A stretch of 6,953 nucleotides of DNA, from positions 1 to 6,953 of the forward strand of contig CALMBS010000445.1 in assembly GCA_937860285.1 (NCBI GenBank). The letters run 5' to 3'. The notes beneath the pieces are model-generated. The model was not told the DNA's origin and searched no databases. It saw only the letters and a list, made by a program, of their open reading frames with translations. This stretch comes from an uncultured Chloroflexota bacterium (GTDB lineage Bacteria > Chloroflexota > Dehalococcoidia > UBA2247 > RBG-13-53-26). The position numbers were made by a program, and so were the translations under genes. Positions 1-5,234 of the stretch are shown here, piece after piece; the first letter of the stretch is position 1; every line of letters begins with the position of its first letter.

Positions 1-1058
1 TGGCGGAGCAGGGCCTGGATGCCATCCTGGTGACCAAGCCCGAGGACTGCCGCTACCTCAGCGGCTTCACCGGCTCCAGCGGTCCCGCGGCCACGCTCCT
101 GGTCTCCCGGGACGGGGCTGCTCTGGCCACCGACTTCATCCATTTCGAGCAGGCCAAACAGGAGGCGCCCGGCTTCACCGTCATGCCGGCGACGGGCCCG
201 TCCCGGCGGTTCACCGAGCTGGTCTCCGGCGGCAGCCGGCCGGGCCGGGTGGCCTTCGAGGCTGACGTGGTCTCGGTGGCCGAGTTCCGCCGCCTGTCGG
301 AGGAGGCCCAGAAGGCCGGAGCGGAGCTGGTGCCCACTGAGGGCATCGTGGATTCCCTCCGCGCCGTCAAGGACGAAGAGGAGATATCCTGCATCTTGAG
401 GGCCGCCTTCATTGCGGACACGGCCATGAACCACGTGGCCGCCCGGCTTCACCCCGGAATGACGGAGAAGGAGGCCGCCTGGGAGGCGGAGAAGTGCCTC
501 CGCGAGAGCGGCAGCGAGCCCCTGCCGTTCGACATCATTGTCGCCTCCGGCCCCAACGCCGCCCTGCCACACGCCAAGCCGACGGACCGGCCCATCCCGG
601 AGGGGGAACCCGTCATCTTCGATATCGGCGCCCGCTGGAGGGGGTACTGCAGCGATCTCAGCCGCACGCTGTGTCTGGGGCCCCTCCCCGAGCGGTTCCG
701 GGCCGTCTATGATCTGGTCCTCCGGGCCCAGCAGGCCGCGATCGACGGCATCCGGGCGGGGATGACGGGGGCGCAGGCCGACGGCGTCGCCCGCGCGGTC
801 ATCGCCCAGGCCGGTCACGGCGATGAGTTCGGCCACGGCCTGGGCCACGGCGTGGGACTGGCCGTCCACGAGAGACCCCGGGTGTCGCTCAACTCCACCG
901 AAGCCCTCCAGGAGAACTCGGTCTTCACCATCGAGCCGGGGGTGTACATCATCGACTGGGGAGGGGTGCGCATCGAAGACACTGTCGTCATCCGGGACGG
1001 ACGGGTGCAGCCGCTGACCAGGGCCGGCAAGGACGCCCGTCCGCTGGAGGCAGCCTGA
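1..1058 (+). CDS. M24 family Xaa-Pro peptidase (prolidase/aminopeptidase P type), 5' end cut by window
   Basis: Cytoplasmic metallopeptidase predicted to cleave Xaa-Pro bonds in peptides. The reading frame is already open at the left edge: codons from base 3 encode family-typical residues ahead of the first in-frame GTG at 30, so the true start lies outside and about 10-20 residues are missing. Counting visible residues from base 3 (351 in all), residues 1 to about 125 form the creatinase-type N-terminal domain, with the typical RYLSGFTGSSG near 17-27. The rest is the pita-bread catalytic domain. All five metal ligands are present: Asp207 (FDIGA), Asp218 (SDLSRT), His282 (GLGHG), Glu311 (IEPG) and Glu325 (RIED). 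The accessory histidines His190 (PHAKP) and His289 (VHE) are also there, so it should be active. It is first of three same-strand genes, 16 bases before the PHP gene. Sequence alone does not separate prolidase (dipeptides) from aminopeptidase P (longer peptides), so no symbol is given. Confidence 0.93.
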   Translation, partial: AEQGLDAILVTKPEDCRYLSGFTGSSGPAATLLVSRDGAALATDFIHFEQAKQEAPGFTVMPATGPSRRFTELVSGGSRPGRVAFEADVVSVAEFRRLSEEAQKAGAELVPTEGIVDSLRAVKDEEEISCILRAAFIADTAMNHVAARLHPGMTEKEAAWEAEKCLRESGSEPLPFDIIVASGPNAALPHAKPTDRPIPEGEPVIFDIGARWRGYCSDLSRTLCLGPLPERFRAVYDLVLRAQQAAIDGIRAGMTGAQADGVARAVIAQAGHGDEFGHGLGHGVGLAVHERPRVSLNSTEALQENSVFTIEPGVYIIDWGGVRIEDTVVIRDGRVQPLTRAGKDARPLEAA

Positions 1059-1074
1059 TGCGGGACGAGAATCG

Positions 1075-1734
1075 ATGTTGAAAGCCGACCTGCACCTGCA
1101 TTCCAGCGCTTCGTTCGACTGCAGCACGTCTCCGGAGACCATAGTGGAGCGTTGCCGCCGCCTGGGCATCAACTGCATTGCCGTGGCCGACCATGGCACG
1201 ATTGAGGGGGCCCTGCGGGTCAGGGAGATCGCCCCCTTCCGGGTCATCGTGGCCCAGGAGGTCCTCACTCCACTGGGCGAGATCATGGGGATGTTCCTCA
1301 CGCAGCAGGTGCCGAGCAACATCCCGGTGGCAGAAGCCATCAGGCAGATCAAGGCCCAGAACGGGCTGGTCTGCCTGCCGCACCCCTTCGACTACATGAG
1401 AGGCATCAACGGGCGCGGCCGCCATCACATGGACCCCTTCATCGAGGACCTGGACGTGATCGAGGTCTTCAACGCCCGCGCCCTGCGGCTCGGGAACCCC
1501 AACGGCAAGGCGCTGGCCTTTGCCGCCGAGCACCATCTCCTGCAGAGCGCCGGCAGCGATGCCCACACCGCCGGGGAGATCGGCCACGCCTACGTCGAGA
1601 TGCCCGAGTTCGACGACATCAACGGCTTCCGGCAGTCATTGGACCGGGGACGGGTCCGCGGCCGCTACACCTGCCCGCTGGTGCACTCCGCCGGCGTCTT
1701 CAGGGCCATCAAGAAGAGAATCATCAGGAGCTGA
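1075..1734 (+). CDS. PHP-domain metal-dependent phosphoesterase
   Basis: A single-domain 219-residue protein of the polymerase-and-histidinol-phosphatase (PHP) superfamily. Such enzymes use a cluster of metal ions held by His and acidic residues to hydrolyse phosphate esters. Visible ligand motifs, in order: DLHLHS (His7, His9), Asp15, ADHGT (His40), Glu62 in AQEV, HPF (His103), Asn133 in VFNAR, and GSDAH (Asp162, His164). The set looks complete, so a working metal centre is expected. It is shorter than the YciV/RNase AM-type members (about 290 residues) and has no polymerase or other fused domain. The substrate is unknown; nucleotide, small sugar-phosphate or short oligonucleotide substrates are all known in the superfamily. 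The ATG at 1075 puts the metal motif right at the N terminus, as usual, and no in-frame start lies just upstream. The ribosome site is weak (GGACGAGA at 1063-1070). It lies between the peptidase and the formyltransferase homologue, probably on one transcript. Confidence 0.9.
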   Translation: MLKADLHLHSSASFDCSTSPETIVERCRRLGINCIAVADHGTIEGALRVREIAPFRVIVAQEVLTPLGEIMGMFLTQQVPSNIPVAEAIRQIKAQNGLVCLPHPFDYMRGINGRGRHHMDPFIEDLDVIEVFNARALRLGNPNGKALAFAAEHHLLQSAGSDAHTAGEIGHAYVEMPEFDDINGFRQSLDRGRVRGRYTCPLVHSAGVFRAIKKRIIRS

Positions 1735-1739
1735 GGTGA
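1733..1739 (+). promoter_or_regulatory. Ribosome binding site of the formyltransferase-like gene
   Basis: GAGGTGA overlaps the TGA stop of the PHP gene (1732-1734) and ends 3 bases before the ATG at 1743. A second candidate, AGGAG at 1726-1730, lies inside the last PHP codons with a 12-base spacer. Either way, initiation of the third gene is embedded in the end of the second, which suggests translational coupling. Confidence 0.5.
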
Positions 1740-1742
1740 CCT

Positions 1743-2543
1743 ATGTATCAGGTCGGCTGGTTCTCCACCGGCCGCGGGCCGGGTTCCCGCGGCCTCCTCA
1801 CGTCAGCACACGACCGGATCAACCAGGGGAAGCTCGAGGCCGCCATCTCCTTCGTGTTCTGCAGCCGCGAGCCCGGGGAGGCGCCGGGCAGCGACCAGTT
1901 CATTGACCTCGTCAACAGCTACCGCATCCCCCTCATCTGCTTCTCATCGAGGAGGTTCCGGCGCGAGCTCAAGGCCCGGTCGCCGGACCAGTGGCGGCTG
2001 GAGTACGACCGAGAGGTGATGCGCCGGCTGCCAGCCGGGGGGGCCGGCCCCGACATCTGCGTCCTGGCCGGCTACATGCTGGTAGTGGGCAGCGAGATGT
2101 GCCGCCGCTACAGGATGGTCAACCTCCACCCCGCCGCCCCCGGCGGGCCCAAGGGCACCTGGCAGGAGGTCATCTGGCAGCTCATCGAGCAGAAGGCCGC
2201 CAGCACCGGGGCCATGATGCATCTGGTGACGCCGGAGCTGGACCAGGGTCCCCCGGTGGCCTACTGCACCTTCTCGCTGCGGGGCGAGCCCTTCGACCGC
2301 CATTGGCGGGAGATCGAGGGTCTTTCGGTGGAGCAGGTCAAGTCCGGGCAGGGCGAGGAGAACGCCCTCTTCAAGCTGGTCCGGCAGCACGGCGTGGTCC
2401 GGGAGCACCCGCTGGTCATCTCCACGATCAATGCCTTCAGCCGGGGACATGTCCGGATCAAGGGAGAGACCGTGGTGGACCGGGCAGGACGCCCCATCCC
2501 GGGCTATGACCTCACCGAGGAGATCGACAACCTCGTCAAGTGA
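1743..2543 (+). CDS. PurN-like formyltransferase family protein, substrate unknown
   Basis: A 266-residue cytoplasmic protein related to glycinamide ribonucleotide formyltransferase (PurN), which moves a formyl group from 10-formyl-tetrahydrofolate to an amine. The N terminus has a Rossmann-type glycine loop (STGRGPGSRG, residues 8-17). The catalytic trio of the family is in place: Asn127 and His129 in NLHP, and Asp167 in ELDQGP. The segment near 222-245 (ending RIKGETVV) resembles the PurN C terminus. Differences: PurN is about 190-215 residues, and here the extra length lies mainly between about 175 and 210 and in a short tail. The PurN loop after HP (usually SLLPxxxG) is AAPGGPKGTW, and GSN of the phosphate loop is GSR. 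It may therefore be a paralogue with another acceptor rather than the purine-pathway enzyme. Automatic annotation would probably call it phosphoribosylglycinamide formyltransferase. Fold and chemistry are fairly sure; the substrate is not. It is the last gene of the plus-strand block. Confidence 0.82.
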   Translation: MYQVGWFSTGRGPGSRGLLTSAHDRINQGKLEAAISFVFCSREPGEAPGSDQFIDLVNSYRIPLICFSSRRFRRELKARSPDQWRLEYDREVMRRLPAGGAGPDICVLAGYMLVVGSEMCRRYRMVNLHPAAPGGPKGTWQEVIWQLIEQKAASTGAMMHLVTPELDQGPPVAYCTFSLRGEPFDRHWREIEGLSVEQVKSGQGEENALFKLVRQHGVVREHPLVISTINAFSRGHVRIKGETVVDRAGRPIPGYDLTEEIDNLVK

Positions 2544-2545
2544 CG

Positions 2546-2588
2546 CAGGCGCGACCGCCTGGCCGCGTGACGCGCAGGCACTGCCTGC
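2546..2588. terminator. Two small hairpins between convergent genes, possible bidirectional terminator
   Basis: The 65-base spacer between the convergent stop codons (2544-2608) holds two short perfect inverted repeats. CAGGCG at 2546-2551 pairs with CGCCTG at 2556-2561 around a 4-base loop. GCAGGC at 2574-2579 pairs with GCCTGC at 2583-2588 around a 3-base loop. Both are GC-only or nearly so, and neither is followed by a T-run on either strand, so a classical intrinsic terminator is not demonstrated. Position and symmetry suggest transcription stop or RNA 3'-end protection for both blocks. Confidence 0.4.
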
Positions 2589-2608
2589 CGGCCCGGCGCA
2601 GTCTCGGG

Positions 2609-3202
2609 CTAGGGCAGCCTCTCCAGGACCTTGTCCACCACCCCGTATTCCTGGGCCTGTCTGGCGTCCAGCCAGTAGTTGCGGTCGCAGTCCTCTTCGA
2701 TCTGCTTCAGCGGCTTGCCGGTGTTGGCGCTGATGATCTGGTACAGCCGCGCCTGTACCCGCAGCATCTCCTCGGCCTCGATCTGCAGGTCGGTGGCCGG
2801 CCCGGTGATGTTGCCCCTTATCAGCGGCTGGTGCAGCAGGATGCTGGAGTTGGGGAGGGCGAACCGTTTGCCCTTCTTGCCCCCCATGAGCAGCACCGCC
2901 CCCATGCTGGCCGCCAGGCCGACGCAGTACGTGGCCACGTCGCAGTGGATGAACCGCATGGTGTCGTATATGGCCAGCCCGGACGAGACCGAGCCCCCGG
3001 GCGAGTTGATGTAGAAATGGATGTCCTTCTTCGGGTCCTGGCCATTCAGGAAGAGCATCTGGGCCACGATGGCGTTGGACTTCTCGTCCTCCACCACGCC
3101 CCCCAGGAAGACCACCCGGTCCTTCAGCAACCGGGAGTAGATATCGTAGACACGCTCACCGCCCTCTCCGGGCTCTATGACAATCGGCGTACCGTTGGAC
3201 AT
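2609..3202 (-). CDS. clpP: ClpP-family protease subunit, distal copy, Asn at the catalytic Asp position
   Basis: A 197-residue subunit of the barrel-shaped ATP-dependent Clp protease core, which degrades proteins fed by AAA+ unfoldases such as ClpX or ClpC. The family body is clear: YDIYSRLLKDR (19-29), INSPGGSVSSGLAIYD (65-80), the nucleophile Ser99 in GLAASMGA and His124 in LLHQPL. The third triad residue is altered. Aligned with Bacillus/Staphylococcus ClpP, the Asp of DTDRD becomes Asn175 in DCDRN. The loop after His124 (IRGNITGPATD) is two residues longer than the usual GGAQGQATE. The upstream Asp173-Arg174 sensor pair is kept. Start choice: ATG at 3202 has GGAGGG 8 bases upstream and fits family length. 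An in-frame ATG at 3235 overlaps the previous stop as ATGA and would add 11 residues. It is the last gene of the aspS-tig-clpP-clpP block and probably a partner of the neighbouring ClpP. Confidence 0.92.
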   Translation of the reverse strand: MSNGTPIVIEPGEGGERVYDIYSRLLKDRVVFLGGVVEDEKSNAIVAQMLFLNGQDPKKDIHFYINSPGGSVSSGLAIYDTMRFIHCDVATYCVGLAASMGAVLLMGGKKGKRFALPNSSILLHQPLIRGNITGPATDLQIEAEEMLRVQARLYQIISANTGKPLKQIEEDCDRNYWLDARQAQEYGVVDKVLERLP

Positions 3203-3210
3203 TCTCCTAT

Positions 3211-3216
3211 CCCTCC
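3211..3216 (-). promoter_or_regulatory. Ribosome binding site deciding the start of the distal clpP
   Basis: GGAGGG on the minus strand lies 8 bases before the ATG at 3202, which is near-ideal spacing. This favours 3202 over the alternative ATG at 3235, whose best site is the weaker GAGGGG within the C-terminal Gly/Lys codons of the preceding clpP. Confidence 0.6.
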
Positions 3217-3231
3217 CGTTGAAGTCCGGCT

Positions 3232-3852
3232 TCATTTGGCCCCCTCGCCCTTCGCCCCCTTGCCGGTGATGATCTCGTCGATGATGCCCCACTCCAGGGC
3301 CTCCTGGGCCGTCATGTAGCGGTCGCGCTGGGTCTCCTTCTGCACCCTCTCCAGGCTCTGGCCAGTGTGCTTCGCCACCAGCTCGTCCAGCACGTTCTTG
3401 GTCTTGATGATCTCGTCGGCCTGGATCTTGATGTCGGCGGCCTGTCCCCCCAGCCCGCCCGTGGGCTGGTGCAGCATGATCTTGGCATGCGGCAGGGCGT
3501 GGCGCTTGCCCTTGGCCCCGGCGCAGAGCAGGATGGCGGCCAGACTGGCCGTCATGCCGATGCAGATGGTGGACACCTCGCAGCGGATCAGCTGCATGGC
3601 ATCGTAGATGGCCAGCCCGGAGTGGACGTAGCCGCCCGGGCTGTGTATGTAGAGGCTGATGTCCTTGTCCGGGTCCTCCCGGTCCAGGTACAGGAGCTGG
3701 GCCACGATGACGTTCGCCACCTGGTCGTCTATGGGCGTCCCCAGGAACACGATCCGCTCCCGCAGCAGGAGCGAGTATATGTCGAAGGCGCGCTCACCCC
3801 TGACCCCCGTCTCCACCACCATGGGGATGATATCTCTAGGCTGCATCACCAT
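3232..3852 (-). CDS. clpP: ATP-dependent Clp protease proteolytic subunit, proximal copy, complete triad
   Basis: A 206-residue ClpP serine peptidase subunit, cytoplasmic, working as a two-ring barrel with an AAA+ unfoldase. The triad is Ser103 (GMTASLAA), His128 (IMLHQP) and Asp177 (TQRDRY), with the exact 25- and 49-residue spacings of Bacillus ClpP. Unusual residues: the nucleophile motif is SLAA rather than SMGA/SMAA, the substrate-strand motif reads HSPGGY instead of NSPGGS, and the acidic oligomer-sensor residue before the conserved Arg is Gln175. The C terminus is a Gly/Lys-rich tail (ITGKGAKGEGAK). The start at 3852 is chosen because AGGAGG ends 6 bases upstream; a second in-frame ATG at 3846 would be 12 bases away. 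The gene overlaps the end of tig by 17 bases, implying coupled translation. The other clpP follows directly. The two proteins are clearly different in sequence, so this is an old paralogue pair rather than a recent duplication. Confidence 0.94.
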   Translation of the reverse strand: MVMQPRDIIPMVVETGVRGERAFDIYSLLLRERIVFLGTPIDDQVANVIVAQLLYLDREDPDKDISLYIHSPGGYVHSGLAIYDAMQLIRCEVSTICIGMTASLAAILLCAGAKGKRHALPHAKIMLHQPTGGLGGQAADIKIQADEIIKTKNVLDELVAKHTGQSLERVQKETQRDRYMTAQEALEWGIIDEIITGKGAKGEGAK

Positions 3853-5179
3853 CCTTGGCCTCCTTCCCCGTTTCCGCCTGCTCCTCCGGCCCGCCGGCGG
3901 CCTTGCCCAGGGCAATGTCCACCAGCCTCTGCAGCGCCTTCCGAGCATACATCCTGTTCTCCAGCAGCTGACGCGCCTGGGGGGTGCCGAAGAGCTCCTG
4001 GAGCCTCTCGTTGCCCTCCCCGGCACTCTTCATCATGGTCTCGATGTCGGCCTCCACCTCGGCCGCCTCCACCGTGATCTTCTCCTCCTCCGCCACCTTG
4101 CCCAGGACCAGGTCATGCTTCACCTGCTCCATGGCCCTCGGCCGGAGCTCATCCCGAAGCTGCTCCTCGGTCTTCTTCAGGGCCGCCAGGTAGGCCCGCA
4201 GGCCGCCGCGGTCCCTGGTGGCCATTTCGCGGTCCCTCATCAGCCGGTTGATCTCGTCTTCCACGAAGACCGGGGGGTACTCCAGCTTCGCCGCGGATTC
4301 GACCACCGCCGCCAGCACCTTGCCCTCGTGCTCCCTGGCCGCCCTGTCCTCGGCCACCTTCTTCAGGCCGTCAGCGGCATACTGGCGCAGCGCCTCGACC
4401 GAGTCCATGCCCTCACCCAGGCTCTTCACAAAATCATCGTCCAGCTCGGGGAGGTGCTTCTCCTTCACCTCGTTGAGCTTCACCTTGAACTCGATCTCCT
4501 TGCCGGCCAGGTCCTTCAGGCGGTAGTCCGCGGGATAGGCCAGGGTGAACTCCTTCTCCTCGCCGGCGGAGAGGCCCACCAGGTGCTCGGAGAAGCCCGG
4601 CAGCGGGAGCATGGAGTCCTTCATCAGCATCACCTGCTGGCCCTCATGCGACCGGGTCTCGCCCCCCTTCTCGCCCTGGGTGACATCGATGACCACCATA
4701 TCGTCGAACTGCGCCGCCCGGGAGGCCGGCGCCCAGTCGCCGTGCCGCTCCCGCACGTTCTGCATGAAATCGTCAACCTCGCTGTCCCCCACCTCGACGG
4801 CCATCCTCTCGATCCTGATGCTGCGGTAGTCCCCCAGCTCTATCTCGGGGCGCAGCGAGAACGTGGCCTTGAAGACCACCGGGTCCTCCTGGACCAGCTC
4901 CACCTGGGGCTGGGCCACCACCTCCAGCTTCTGCTCCTCGACGATCTGCATGCACAGCTCCGGCACCAGCTCCTCGAGGGCCTCTTTCTTCAGCGCGTCC
5001 CGTCCCACGAACTGCTCCAGCACCGCCCGGGGGGCCTTGCCCTTGCGGAAGCCGGGGATGGCCACCTCTTTCACCACGTGATGGTAGGCATGGTCGAGCG
5101 CGTGGTCGATCTCCGCCGGCTCGATCTCGACCCTCATCACCACCTGGCGATTCTCGGTACTCTCTGTCGATGTCTTCAC
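3836..5179 (-). CDS. tig: Trigger factor, ribosome-associated folding chaperone
   Basis: A 447-residue chaperone that docks at the ribosome exit tunnel and shields nascent chains. Residues 1 to about 115 are the ribosome-binding domain with the signature GFRKGKAP (43-50), which contacts the ribosome near protein L23. Residues about 158-242 correspond to the FKBP-like domain (MVVIDVTQ at 161-168, LPGFSEHLVGL at 193-203). Residues about 243-425 form the helical SurA-like chaperone arms, followed by a charged, probably disordered tail. The FKBP part lacks the usual glycine/aromatic loop (Phe-x-Gly-Gly type), so prolyl isomerase activity may be weak or lost. The start is GTG at 5179: the protein then begins MKTSTESTENRQVV, the usual trigger factor opening. 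The next in-frame ATG, at residue 15, would remove conserved sequence. The Shine-Dalgarno is modest (GGGTGAC region). It lies 55 bases after aspS and overlaps clpP by 17 bases. The tig-clpP linkage is widespread in bacteria. Confidence 0.95.
   Translation of the reverse strand: MKTSTESTENRQVVMRVEIEPAEIDHALDHAYHHVVKEVAIPGFRKGKAPRAVLEQFVGRDALKKEALEELVPELCMQIVEEQKLEVVAQPQVELVQEDPVVFKATFSLRPEIELGDYRSIRIERMAVEVGDSEVDDFMQNVRERHGDWAPASRAAQFDDMVVIDVTQGEKGGETRSHEGQQVMLMKDSMLPLPGFSEHLVGLSAGEEKEFTLAYPADYRLKDLAGKEIEFKVKLNEVKEKHLPELDDDFVKSLGEGMDSVEALRQYAADGLKKVAEDRAAREHEGKVLAAVVESAAKLEYPPVFVEDEINRLMRDREMATRDRGGLRAYLAALKKTEEQLRDELRPRAMEQVKHDLVLGKVAEEEKITVEAAEVEADIETMMKSAGEGNERLQELFGTPQARQLLENRMYARKALQRLVDIALGKAAGGPEEQAETGKEAKDGDAA
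3859..3864 (-). promoter_or_regulatory. Ribosome binding site of the proximal clpP inside tig
   Basis: AGGAGG on the minus strand, a perfect Shine-Dalgarno core, lies within the last codons of tig and 6 bases before the ATG at 3852. It decides the start and shows that the proximal clpP is translated from the overlapping end of the trigger factor message. Confidence 0.7.
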
Positions 5180-5203
5180 CTGTCACCCATCCCTTTCTTC
5201 TCT

Positions 5204-5218
5204 CGGCGCCAGCCGCCG
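5204..5218. other. Small GC hairpin between aspS and tig
   Basis: CGGCG at 5204-5208 pairs with CGCCG at 5214-5218 around a 5-base loop, in the 55-base gap between aspS and tig. No T-run follows on the minus strand, so it is unlikely to be a full terminator. It could attenuate transcription, stabilise RNA ends, or be chance in GC-rich DNA. Confidence 0.2.
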
Positions 5219-5234
5219 CCGTCTCGCGGAGCTG

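Noticed and set aside
1058..1081. Seven-codon mini-ORF (ATG overlapping the peptidase stop as TGATG) spanning the PHP start
   Set aside because: It is too short and has no strong ribosome site of its own. The overlap with the stop is easily chance, although a reinitiation role cannot be excluded.
988..1587. A 199-codon minus-strand open frame opposite the PHP gene
   Set aside because: The sense frame has all the PHP metal motifs. The antisense product has biased composition and no family features.
2540..3319. A 259-codon plus-strand open frame opposite the distal clpP
   Set aside because: Antisense shadow of clpP with no recognisable domain. It starts inside the formyltransferase stop region and runs into the next clpP.
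3853..4026. N-terminal extension of the proximal ClpP frame up to 4026
   Set aside because: The extension is Arg/Trp/Cys-rich out-of-frame tig coding sequence. ClpP length and the AGGAGG site support the start at 3852.
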